Assembly (NCBI GenBank): GCA_028695415.1
Contig: JAQVIY010000001.1
Location: 1 to 46,783 of the forward strand
DNA: 46,783 nucleotides
Source of the DNA: Minisyncoccota bacterium
GTDB taxonomy: Bacteria; Patescibacteriota; Minisyncoccia; Phycocordibacterales; Phycocordibacteraceae
Reading direction: 5' to 3'
Made by a program: the position numbers and the translations under genes. Below are positions 27,432-35,543 of the stretch, piece by piece. The notes below the pieces were generated by a model, which saw nothing but the letters and a program-made list of their open reading frames with translations, did no database searches and was not told where the DNA came from. Each line of letters opens with the position of its first letter. The stretch's first letter is position 1.

Positions 27432-28729
27432 AAATCTCTCTCTTTCAGGGTATCTTGTTCGGCGTTTTCGGCGTTGCGGCGCTTATCGGGCTCTTCGTCT
27501 TCGCCACGTATACGAGCAATAATTCCGGCACAAATACTATCGGTACGGTCGTCATCTGGGGCACCCTTCCCTCGGCTGATATAGAGTCTGTTCTCACCAC
27601 CATCGCGCAGACCGAGCAGTCTATGAAGGGCGTCTCGTACGTGCAGAGGGACGCTGCGACGCTCCCGACCGATCTCGCCTCGGCGATTGCGACCGGCGGC
27701 GCGCCCGATCTCGTCCTTGCTTCGCAGGAGGAGCTTCTGGCGCTCGCGAAATTCATCGCTCCCATCCCGTCCTCATCGCTCTCTGCGAGTGCCTTCGCGA
27801 ACTCGTTTGTGAGCGGAGCGAATATCTTTTCGGCCGGAAACGCCGGCTATTACGGGGTACCGTTTCTCGTTGATCCGCTTGTTCTCTTCTCGAATCGCCC
27901 TATTCTCTCGAGTGCAGGCGTCGCACGACCGCCAGCAACATGGGAGTCACTCACTGGTCTCGTACCGAATATCGCGACACTGACCTCGTCGCGTCAGGTC
28001 ACTCGCGGACTCATCGCGCTTGGCACCTACGACAATGTCCATAATGCGCGCGGTATCCTCTCCTCGCTCTTCCTCCAGCAAAATCTCCCGATATCGTTCT
28101 ATTCGGCGAACGGCGTTCCCGTCGCAAATCTCGGAGCGGTCTCATCGGCCGGAGCTACCCCTGGCTCTGCAGTGCTGAGCTTCTATACGCAGTTCACCGA
28201 CCCTTCGAAGGTCTCGTACACCTGGAACAGTTCTCTGGTTGATTCGCAGCAGGCATTTGTCGCCGGCGACCTCGCGCTCTATCTCGGGTACGCTTCTGAA
28301 GCGCGGTATCTGCGCGCGGCGAACCCGAACCTCAATTTCAGTGTTTCGACTCTGCCTCAGCCGGCGACCGCGCAATTCAAAAGCGCATACGGGCTCATCT
28401 ATGCCTTTATGACCCCGCGAGGGGCGAAGAATCCTGGAGGCGCATTTCAAGCGGCAGTCATTCTTACCAATCCTGCCGAGCAGGACGCCGCGGCCGCTGC
28501 CACGGGGCTCGCTCCCGCGACACTCTCGCAACTCGTCGTCGCTCCCGCAGACCCGATTGCTGCAGTCGCCTACACTGAGGCGCTCTATACGAGCGGTTGG
28601 CTGTCCCCAATGCCGGCGAGCACCGACACGGTGTTCTCGGGTATGATAGGAAATGTGATAAGCGGCCGCCTGAACCCCCAATCAGCACTCGTATCTGCCG
28701 AGCAGTCTCTGAACTCATTGCTCCAGTAA
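27428..28729 (+). CDS. extracellular solute-binding protein-like lipoprotein or membrane-anchored protein
   Basis: N-terminal hydrophobic segment then VVIWGTLPSADIESVL, ATGGAPDLVLAS, YYGVPFLVDPLVLFSNRPIL (SBP family 1-like). Confidence 0.75.
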   Translation: MKISLFQGILFGVFGVAALIGLFVFATYTSNNSGTNTIGTVVIWGTLPSADIESVLTTIAQTEQSMKGVSYVQRDAATLPTDLASAIATGGAPDLVLASQEELLALAKFIAPIPSSSLSASAFANSFVSGANIFSAGNAGYYGVPFLVDPLVLFSNRPILSSAGVARPPATWESLTGLVPNIATLTSSRQVTRGLIALGTYDNVHNARGILSSLFLQQNLPISFYSANGVPVANLGAVSSAGATPGSAVLSFYTQFTDPSKVSYTWNSSLVDSQQAFVAGDLALYLGYASEARYLRAANPNLNFSVSTLPQPATAQFKSAYGLIYAFMTPRGAKNPGGAFQAAVILTNPAEQDAAAAATGLAPATLSQLVVAPADPIAAVAYTEALYTSGWLSPMPASTDTVFSGMIGNVISGRLNPQSALVSAEQSLNSLLQ

Positions 28730-28733
28730 TACT

Positions 28734-29384
28734 ATGACTATGCGCACATTCGTTATCGCTGTTCTCATATCGCTCTCGTTCGCGCCGTCGACGTTCGCGT
28801 ACGGGTATCAGGCAAATGGCAGCACGTGCGTTCTGACCAATGGCAGCGAATGCCAATCGGGCGTCTGTTCCGACGTTCTTGGAAGTCGTACCTGTAGTCC
28901 GTGCACCGCGACCTCCTGTGGTTCGGGTGCGTTGTGTCAGAGTGGCGTATGCGTCGCGAACCCGTCCCCGAGAGCTGCTACGGCTCCAGCGATAGCTCCG
29001 CCTCCGGGAGGAGTCGTCTCGGGTGGCGCGGCTCCGGCGGGTTCGGGCGTTCGCGCCGGTGGGGTGGCGCCTTCAGCTACAGGCGGTACTGCCATCATGC
29101 TCATCAATCCGCTCAAGGGCGTTGATTGCAGCAAGAGTGGCGGCGATTGTCTCATGGCCTTTCTCCAGGGTATTCTCGCCTACGTGATACGTATCGGTAC
29201 TATCATCGTGATACTGATGATAGTGTTCGTTGGCTACAAATTCGTCATGGCGCAGGGCAAAGAGGCGGAGATACGGGATGCACGAAACATGCTTCTCTGG
29301 ACCGTCATCGGTGCACTCATACTGCTCGGGTCGCAAGCGATAGCTATGAGTATAAAGGCGACCGTACAGGCGCTCGGCAGTTAG
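28734..29384 (+). CDS. T4SS pilin-like two-TM protein with signal peptide and Cys-rich N-terminal region
   Basis: CSDVLGSRTCSPCTATSCGSGALCQSGVCV; two C-terminal TMs separated by a KEAEIRDARNMLLWTVIGA loop. Confidence 0.7.
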   Translation: MTMRTFVIAVLISLSFAPSTFAYGYQANGSTCVLTNGSECQSGVCSDVLGSRTCSPCTATSCGSGALCQSGVCVANPSPRAATAPAIAPPPGGVVSGGAAPAGSGVRAGGVAPSATGGTAIMLINPLKGVDCSKSGGDCLMAFLQGILAYVIRIGTIIVILMIVFVGYKFVMAQGKEAEIRDARNMLLWTVIGALILLGSQAIAMSIKATVQALGS

Positions 29385-29388
29385 GGAT

Positions 29389-29655
29389 ATGACTTTTGCC
29401 CAATATATCGGCAGCGGTACTACCGGCATTGTCGGCGTCCTCAACAGTGTCGTCGCGCCGATCATCTTCGCGTTCGCGTTTCTCGCGTTCATCTGGGGCG
29501 TCGTGAATTATTTCTTTCTTCACGGCGACAACGAAACGAGCCGCAAAGAGGGGAGGCAGTTCATCCTTTGGGGCATTATCGGGATGGTGGTATTCATCTC
29601 AATCTTCGGGTTTGTGAACATCTTGTTATCCGCACTCGGTCTCACGCCGAAATAA
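29389..29655 (+). CDS. T4SS pilin-like two-TM protein
   Basis: VVAPIIFAFAFLAFIWGVVNYFFLHGDNETSRKEGRQFILWGIIGMVVFISIFGFVNIL. Confidence 0.75.
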   Translation: MTFAQYIGSGTTGIVGVLNSVVAPIIFAFAFLAFIWGVVNYFFLHGDNETSRKEGRQFILWGIIGMVVFISIFGFVNILLSALGLTPK

Positions 29656-29677
29656 TAATGTGGCATACTTATAGCAT

Positions 29678-30007
29678 ATGAATATAACTTTCTCGCTGGG
29701 GGGTAGTAGCGTCAGTACTTGTACAGCCACTATTTGTGGCGTTGCGCACACCGTTCTGTACATCATCAACAATATTCTCGTTCCGATGCTGTTCGCCGTT
29801 GCGTTCATCGTATTCCTCTACGGCGTAGCCGACGCCTACATATTCTCTAAGGGTGATGCCGGCAAGGTTGCTGAAGGGCATAAGCTTATCCTCTGGGGCC
29901 TTATCGCATTTGCGGTGATGATATCGCTCTGGGGGCTGGTAAATGTTGTCTCAAACACCTTTGGCCTCTCGGGCTATTACGCGCCGGATCTGCCCACCTC
30001 GTACTAG
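29678..30007 (+). CDS. T4SS pilin-like two-TM protein
   Basis: INNILVPMLFAVAFIVFLYGVADAYIFSKGDAGKVAEGHKLILWGLIAFAVMISLWGLVNVV. Confidence 0.78.
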   Translation: MNITFSLGGSSVSTCTATICGVAHTVLYIINNILVPMLFAVAFIVFLYGVADAYIFSKGDAGKVAEGHKLILWGLIAFAVMISLWGLVNVVSNTFGLSGYYAPDLPTSY

Positions 30008-30011
30008 GGAT

Positions 30012-31055
30012 ATGAAAAGAGTCTCTCAGCTCGCAACATTCCTCGTTGCTCTCGGGGCGCCGTTCTTTGCGGCAGCTCAAACCGGCATCAACACCGCTTA
30101 TATCAAGAGCTATTCCGACAGCATCATTTACATCATCAATAGCATTCTTGTTCCTCTTCTTATCGCGCTCTCATTTATTGTCTTCCTCTATGGCGTCTAT
30201 CGCTATTTTATCCAGGGCGCCGCGAGCGACTCTGATCGTGAGACGGGGCGGCAATTCGCGCTTTGGGGTGTCATAGGTTTCGTCATCATCGTCTCCTTGT
30301 GGGGCATTGTGAATCTCTTTACGAGCACACTCGGGCTCACGGCGAGGAATGTTCCGGGATTCCCGGTGTTTAGTACCGGTACCTACGCACCGCCGAGCGG
30401 TGCGCCGGGAGGGACGTATGTATCTGGAGGCGCCGGAACTCCCATCGGTGGTGGCAGTGGAGGCGGAGGCTCAACGCTCGGTGGAGGTGGAGGTATGACT
30501 CCAGCACAATCGGCAGCCCTTACGTCGCTTCAAGGGCAGTACGCGAACTGCCTCAGCTCGGGTAGCCCCTATAGCGCGTTATGCACCTCATATAAGACCG
30601 CCCTTGAGACATACAATGCGGCGTTCTCAAACGCAGCGAATTCGGGAAACGGTGCCTCGTCGGCAAGCACGCCTCCGGTCTTATCCTGCCCGGCAGGCTG
30701 CTTCCAAGCCGGCTCTGAGTGTGTCTCTGACGCCGACGGATTCACACTCTGTACGTCTAACGACTCTTCCACCTTATCCTGCCCGGCAGGCTGCTTCCAA
30801 GCCGGCTCTGAGTGTGTCTCTGACGCCGACGGATTCACACTCTGTACGTCTAACGACTCTTCCAATGGAGGAAGCACTTCGTGTCCTCCCGGACCGGATG
30901 GTGAGACGTATACCCTGCAAAATGGCCAATGCGTTCAAGATGCGGCCGCTGGCAGTAGCGATTCGGACACCTTATTGCCGAGTGGTGCGGCTTGCAGCAA
31001 TTCTGCCCAGTGTGCGTCAAATGATTGCCCGATTGATACATTCACATGCTCGTAA
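30012..31055 (+). CDS. T4SS pilin-like protein fused to a long Cys-rich repeat-containing tail
   Basis: NSILVPLLIALSFIVFLYGVYRYFIQGAASDSDRETGRQFALWGVIGFVIIVSLWGIVNLF then Gly-rich linker and Cys-rich repeats; start at MKRVSQLATF (30012). Confidence 0.78.
   Translation: MKRVSQLATFLVALGAPFFAAAQTGINTAYIKSYSDSIIYIINSILVPLLIALSFIVFLYGVYRYFIQGAASDSDRETGRQFALWGVIGFVIIVSLWGIVNLFTSTLGLTARNVPGFPVFSTGTYAPPSGAPGGTYVSGGAGTPIGGGSGGGGSTLGGGGGMTPAQSAALTSLQGQYANCLSSGSPYSALCTSYKTALETYNAAFSNAANSGNGASSASTPPVLSCPAGCFQAGSECVSDADGFTLCTSNDSSTLSCPAGCFQAGSECVSDADGFTLCTSNDSSNGGSTSCPPGPDGETYTLQNGQCVQDAAAGSSDSDTLLPSGAACSNSAQCASNDCPIDTFTCS
30681..30864 (+). repeat. tandem duplication, 93-bp unit (31 aa) with 91-bp identity
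   Basis: TTATCCTGCCCGGCAGGCTGCTTCC...CGACTCTTCCA at 30681-30771 and 30774-30864. Confidence 0.95.
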
Positions 31056-31139
31056 CGAGCTATCCACACATAGCGCCAAAGCGCATTGACCCTCGTCACG
31101 TACCAGTTACAATTACTTCATTAGCCGTTTATTTATTGT

Positions 31140-31505
31140 ATGAAAAAAGCCCTTGCCCTCACTACTGGAACTCTCGCCGCACTCGCATTGCCGCTCGTCT
31201 CGATGGCAGCGATAAGCAATATCTCTGATGTTGGTTCGTTCATTATCAACACTATCAATAACATTCTCGTCCCGGTTCTCTTCGCGATAGCCTTCATCGT
31301 CTTTCTCTGGGGCGCATTCCAGACGTTCATCATTGGCGCTAGCTCCGACGATACGAAAGAGAAGGGTAAGAACCTTATGCTCTGGGGCCTTATCGGTTTC
31401 TTCGTGATGGTCTCGGTGTGGGGTCTTGTGAACATCCTTACCGGCACGGTCAGCTTCGGTAATCCGTCACAGTCGACGCTTCCGGGCGCGACAGGGGTTC
31501 GCTAG
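31140..31505 (+). CDS. T4SS pilin-like two-TM protein
   Basis: INNILVPVLFAIAFIVFLWGAFQTFIIGASSDDTKEKGKNLMLWGLIGFFVMVSVWGLVNIL. Confidence 0.8.
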   Translation: MKKALALTTGTLAALALPLVSMAAISNISDVGSFIINTINNILVPVLFAIAFIVFLWGAFQTFIIGASSDDTKEKGKNLMLWGLIGFFVMVSVWGLVNILTGTVSFGNPSQSTLPGATGVR

Positions 31506-31508
31506 TAA

Positions 31509-31784
31509 ATGTTTTCTCCCGAACTCAACGCATTTCTTGATAAGGTCATCACGCAGATTGTCAATCCGCTGATACTGCTTCTTGCGACGGTGGCCTTCAT
31601 CGTCTTCCTCTGGGGTGCGTTCGAGTTTATCGTACACGCGGGAGACGAGGGTAAGCGCGCGGAGGGCAAGAGCGCTATACTCTGGGGTCTTGTCGGTCTT
31701 GTGATTATCTTTGGTGCGTACGGCATCATCAATATCGCGCTCAACACCTTCAATATCACCCCGCTCGTTCCAGGGAAACTGTAA
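31509..31784 (+). CDS. T4SS pilin-like two-TM protein
   Basis: VNPLILLLATVAFIVFLWGAFEFIVHAGDEGKRAEGKSAILWGLVGLVIIFGAYGIINIAL. Confidence 0.78.
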   Translation: MFSPELNAFLDKVITQIVNPLILLLATVAFIVFLWGAFEFIVHAGDEGKRAEGKSAILWGLVGLVIIFGAYGIINIALNTFNITPLVPGKL

Positions 31785-31798
31785 AAGAAGATAAAAAG

Positions 31799-31838
31799 AA
31801 AAGGTCGCTTGGAGTCTCTCCAAGCGACCTTTAAGTTT
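31799..31838. terminator. bidirectional terminator hairpin between convergent operons
   Basis: AAAGGTCGCTTGGAgtcTCTCCAAGCGACCTTT. Confidence 0.85.
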
Positions 31839-31850
31839 GTTTCCCAGAGT

Positions 31851-32543
31851 TCAGAGCTTCTCGGGGCATTTCCCGTCAATCAAGTCATTACGTTTGATGA
31901 GCTTGTATTGAATCGAGAATGACCCCTTTTCGCTCCTGAACAACATCTTTCTGCCCACCCACTGGGTTAGAAGCAGCGAGTCTGTCGGCATCACTACGGC
32001 GCAGAATTCGAACACGTTCTCCTCCACCGATTCTCCCGGTGAAGAAAAAATGCCTTCTTCGGTTATCGTGCAGGCGCCGACCTTGCTGCTACTGTAGGGC
32101 GGACACTCTTCCGGTTGTGGCGAGGATGTTTTCTCCCCCCACGCGAGATGCACAAGCGGCATGGCAATGAAGAGTCCTGCCGCAAGCCACACGAGAGCCT
32201 GTTGCACCTTACCGGCCTTTTCCACGGCCTCCTTTTCCTTCGGAATGACGGAAAGGAGGAAGTAGGCGAGACCGAGAGAGAACAGGATCCACAGCCAGTA
32301 CTTCTTGCTGAACGCCCATACGACTCCGGCAGAGGGCGCCTGCAGATCTACTTCGGCGCCGGTACGTGCAAGCACGAACACGATGAGCAGCATGAGCACT
32401 CCGGCGGCAATACCGATCGAGCGTGCGCGACCTGCGATCTTCTGCTTAATCGTCTCGATGCTTCCGCCGGAAACAGCGACAGCAACGAAGGTGACTGCGG
32501 CCACGAGTCCGACCAACAAAAACAACCAGTTGAGCATTGTCAT
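31851..32543 (-). CDS. membrane protein of unknown function, paired with the SPFH gene
   Basis: Several TM segments and a C-terminal soluble domain; 4-bp overlap with the SPFH ORF end. Confidence 0.6.
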   Translation of the reverse strand: MTMLNWLFLLVGLVAAVTFVAVAVSGGSIETIKQKIAGRARSIGIAAGVLMLLIVFVLARTGAEVDLQAPSAGVVWAFSKKYWLWILFSLGLAYFLLSVIPKEKEAVEKAGKVQQALVWLAAGLFIAMPLVHLAWGEKTSSPQPEECPPYSSSKVGACTITEEGIFSSPGESVEENVFEFCAVVMPTDSLLLTQWVGRKMLFRSEKGSFSIQYKLIKRNDLIDGKCPEKL

Positions 32544-33469
32544 GGTTTCTCTCCTTGCGTATGGGCGTTGCCGCCAAGGTTGAGGGTGTATATCGTGTTT
32601 TTGAGGTTTTCACCGACGAGAGTCATCGCCGGCTTGACCTCACGGAGTGTGTCCAGACCGCGTTGCGTTTCAAAGATTGCACGAGCTTCTGTTGCTGAAA
32701 CCCCAAGCTTTTCCTGTATCTCCTTAATGGGCTTCCAGTATCCGGCAGCACGAAGCTCATTCTCCCTAGCTTCCTGTTCGCCACGGAAGGCGAGTTCGCG
32801 CATCTGGATTACTTCTGGAGGAAGATCGACATCTTCGATCGTGAGAAACTCACCTTCGGGTGTCGGATAAACACCGATAGCCCTAAGTTCATCATGAACA
32901 GTTTCGAGAACCTTGTTCGCGATAGCAGCACGATCGACGCTCGTATTGATTTCCTCCAATGTTTTTGCCTGAAGCAGTGGTCGCAGAGCACTGTCGACGA
33001 GACCGTCGATTCGCTCAAGCGGCTTATCGTAGGCGTATGCCCATTTGAGAATATCTTCGCGCAATTCTTTCCACTGCTCGTTCTTCACGTTTTCAGGGTT
33101 GCCGATATGGAACCAGACGCTTGCTTCGATAGGTGCTGAAGCACCGCCCAAGAAATCCATCACTGCACGCTCGGTACGGCCGTTCTCGTTCGTGTACATC
33201 CTCAGGCGCTGAGTCTTGAGAACTCCGCGAGTTGAAAAACTATCCACACCGATGACGCGGATATTCCATCCCTTGAAGAACACGGTACGAAACTTGCCGA
33301 ACCGTTCGATCACTGCGAATTCGCGTTGACCGAGAATTATGGATCCTGCACCGACACAGTACCCGACCCACGCGAACGCGAGTCCGAATCCTGCGCCCCA
33401 TACGCCAGTCATCATGCCGACGGAAATCGACAGTGCTGCTGGCACAAACCATACGATAGCTAACCACAT
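32540..33469 (-). CDS. SPFH/Band 7 (stomatin/prohibitin-like) membrane protein
   Basis: Two N-terminal TMs, EFAVIERFGKFRTVFFKGWNIRVIGVDSF, LEEINTSVDRAAIANKVLETVHDELRAIGVYPTPEGEFLTIEDVDLPPEVIQM. Confidence 0.8.
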   Translation of the reverse strand: MWLAIVWFVPAALSISVGMMTGVWGAGFGLAFAWVGYCVGAGSIILGQREFAVIERFGKFRTVFFKGWNIRVIGVDSFSTRGVLKTQRLRMYTNENGRTERAVMDFLGGASAPIEASVWFHIGNPENVKNEQWKELREDILKWAYAYDKPLERIDGLVDSALRPLLQAKTLEEINTSVDRAAIANKVLETVHDELRAIGVYPTPEGEFLTIEDVDLPPEVIQMRELAFRGEQEARENELRAAGYWKPIKEIQEKLGVSATEARAIFETQRGLDTLREVKPAMTLVGENLKNTIYTLNLGGNAHTQGEKP

Positions 33470-33556
33470 GACCTTCTCCTTCTTGAGAGTTTATAGGTGG
33501 GCGAAATGAACCTCGCTCTGGCGTATATGATACACGAAACTACAGAAAAGTCAAGG

Positions 33557-33638
33557 TGCTGGGAGAGAGACTCGAACTCTCATGGGTTGCCCCGCTAGCT
33601 CCTAAGGCTAGTGCGTCTACCAATTTCGCCATCCCAGC
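33557..33638 (-). tRNA. tRNA-Leu (TAG)
   Basis: GCTGGGATGGCGAAATTGGTAGACGCACTAGC-CTTAGGA-GCTAG...GAGAGTTCGAGTCTCTCTCCCAGCA. Confidence 0.92.
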
Positions 33639-33766
33639 GATACAGCACTTCCAAAGCATACTATGTTCTGCTATATTTTTCTTACGCGCCTATATCTTCG
33701 CAGACTCGATATAGGCGCTCGTTCGGAGAGAAAGAACCCGAGGACGGTTCCTTTCTTCCTCACTTC

Positions 33767-33839
33767 GCGCCTATAGCTCAGTTGGTAGAGCAGCTCCCTC
33801 TTAAGGAGACGGTCCCAGGTTCGAGCCCTGGTAGGCGCA
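33767..33839 (+). tRNA. tRNA-Lys (CTT)
   Basis: GCGCCTATAGCTCAGTTGGTAGAGCAGCTCC-CTCTTAA-GGAGACGGTCCCAGGTTCGAGCCCTGGTAGGCGCA. Confidence 0.93.
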
Positions 33840-34017
33840 CTCGTAAACGAAGTGTGGCTGGTGCGTCTAAGCGTGTCTGGGAGACACGCATCCAGGGTGA
33901 GAAGACCTTGCGAGCTGACTTCGGAGTCTGCGACGAAGTATCCGCAAGGTGTACTGTTCCTGTAAGGAAAGAGCCCTGGTAGGCGCACTCGTAAACGAAG
34001 TGTGACTGGTGCGCCTA
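33823..34017. repeat. 47-bp direct repeat of the tRNA-Lys 3' end and flank, 148 bp apart, bracketing structured DNA
   Basis: GAGCCCTGGTAGGCGCACTCGTAAACGAAGTGTG(G/A)CTGGTGCG(T/C)CTA at 33823-33869 and 33971-34017; inner hairpins GCGTGTCT/AGACACGC, ACCTTGCG/CGCAAGGT, ACTTCG/CGAAGT, TTCCT/AGGAA. Confidence 0.93.
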
Positions 34018-34836
34018 GCCGAGAGATACTTTCTCAACTTCGATATCTCTCTCGAAGAGTTTGCTGCCGAGACGTTTGAAAGTGTCTGTGGCATCAGTCG
34101 AAAAGAAGCGGATACTCCCGCCCTTACTGAGTCCCGCTTCAAGCTCGGGGTGCCGCGCAAGGTACGCTCTGAGTTTATCGGGCACCACGGCCGCGCTCGA
34201 AATGATAGTGACATTCGGCCCAACGATAGTGCGTATCTGACTCTCAAGAATGCCGTAGTGCGTACAACCGAGGATAAGCGTGTCGATGTGTTCGCGAAGA
34301 AGGGGAGCGAGATACCGCTCGAGTACGGTGAACGTTTCTGGTGAGTCCTGCTCGCCCGACTCGACGATGGGGACGAGGAGCGGGCACGCGTTCTGGAACA
34401 CCTGCACTCCCTGATCAAACTTCGCGAGCTCACGCGTATAAGCTCCCGAGGCCACGGTACCCGTGGTCGCGATGACACCTATTTTCTTACCGCTGCTTTT
34501 TTCCATCGCGTCTTCGGCCGCGGGGATAAGAACGCCGAGTACGCGTTTATCGGGCGCATACCTTGGCAGGTATTCTTGCTGGATCTTCCGCAACGCTTCA
34601 CTCGACGCGGTGTTACAAGCAAGAATAACGAGCTCGCAGTCGTGAGCGAAGAGGAATTCGACTGCCTGCTTCGTGAATGCATATATCGTCTCTTGTGAAC
34701 GATCGCCATACGGCGCACGCGCCGTGTCGCCGAGATACAGATACTCGTACTCGGGGAGCGCCGCTACGATGGCTCGCGTGACATCGAGCCCGCCGAATCC
34801 GGAGTCAAAAATCCCTATGCGTTTCTCTTGTGACAT
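34015..34836 (-). CDS. murI: glutamate racemase
   Basis: RIGIFDSGFGGLDVTRAI, GDTARAPYGDRS, ILACNTASSEALR, LILGCTHYGIL; start at MSQEKRIG (34836). Confidence 0.94.
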   Translation of the reverse strand: MSQEKRIGIFDSGFGGLDVTRAIVAALPEYEYLYLGDTARAPYGDRSQETIYAFTKQAVEFLFAHDCELVILACNTASSEALRKIQQEYLPRYAPDKRVLGVLIPAAEDAMEKSSGKKIGVIATTGTVASGAYTRELAKFDQGVQVFQNACPLLVPIVESGEQDSPETFTVLERYLAPLLREHIDTLILGCTHYGILESQIRTIVGPNVTIISSAAVVPDKLRAYLARHPELEAGLSKGGSIRFFSTDATDTFKRLGSKLFERDIEVEKVSLG

Positions 34837-34838
34837 TG

Positions 34839-34925
34839 TGCCGAGAGTGGGACTCGAACCCACACGAGCCGGCTAAGGCTCACAACGTTTTAAGCGTCGC
34901 GTGTCTACCATTCCACCATCTCGAC
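34839..34925 (-). tRNA. tRNA-Leu (TAA)
   Basis: GTCGAGATGGTGGAATGGTAGACACGCGACG-CTTAAAA-CGTTG...GTGGGTTCGAGTCCCACTCTCGGCA. Confidence 0.92.
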
Positions 34926-35397
34926 GAACACCCTTATTTTTACCACGATGAGTGGACTTCATGCTATGGCAGTTAGGACAGAGGATACGAAGATTCTCAA
35001 GTCGATTATCATACCGATCTCCATTGATATGATCGAGTTCGATTGGTATTCGTCCGTCTGGGCTCATTTTAGACCAACCGCACTCCTCACATTTCGCCGA
35101 TTTTAGACCGGCTTCAAACAATCGTCGTTTTAGTCGATAGAGACCATATTGGCTATTTTGAACTAAAAGCTCATCCAATTTATATTTCGGCTCTTTGGGT
35201 ACTTTAAGACCTTTATTCCAGGCATTACCTTTGAAGTGAGAGGTATCGATAGTATTATCTCTTATGGCTCTGGAAATCTGCACATAATTACCGCCGGCAG
35301 GAATCAATCCAACTTCTCTAATAGTTTGTCTGATACTAAAAGAATTTCTTACCGCTTTACGAAGCTGTTCAATTGTCCAAGTTCGATGTGCGCTCAT
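34873..35397 (-). CDS. HNH endonuclease whose ORF runs into the downstream tRNA-Leu gene
   Basis: CEECGWSK...PIELDHINGDRYDNRLENLRILCPNCHSMKSTHRGKNKG (HNH); last ~17 codons overlap tRNA-Leu. Confidence 0.9.
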   Translation of the reverse strand: MSAHRTWTIEQLRKAVRNSFSIRQTIREVGLIPAGGNYVQISRAIRDNTIDTSHFKGNAWNKGLKVPKEPKYKLDELLVQNSQYGLYRLKRRLFEAGLKSAKCEECGWSKMSPDGRIPIELDHINGDRYDNRLENLRILCPNCHSMKSTHRGKNKGVRRDGGMVDTRRLKRCEP

Positions 35398-35457
35398 AAA
35401 CCCATTATATCAAATGGGACGCGCGTATGAATACCTATCCACATAAGATTACCTTTG

Positions 35458-35529
35458 AGGCCAGGGCGGGAATTGAACCCGCGCATCGCGGTTTTGCAGA
35501 CCGCTGTGTTACCACTTCACCACCTGGCC
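35458..35529 (-). tRNA. tRNA-Cys (GCA)
   Basis: GGCCAGGTGGTGAAGTGGTAACACAGCGGT-CTGCAAA-ACCGC...GCGGGTTCAATTCCCGCCCTGGCCT, U73. Confidence 0.93.
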
Positions 35530-35543
35530 ATCTTCTTATGATA

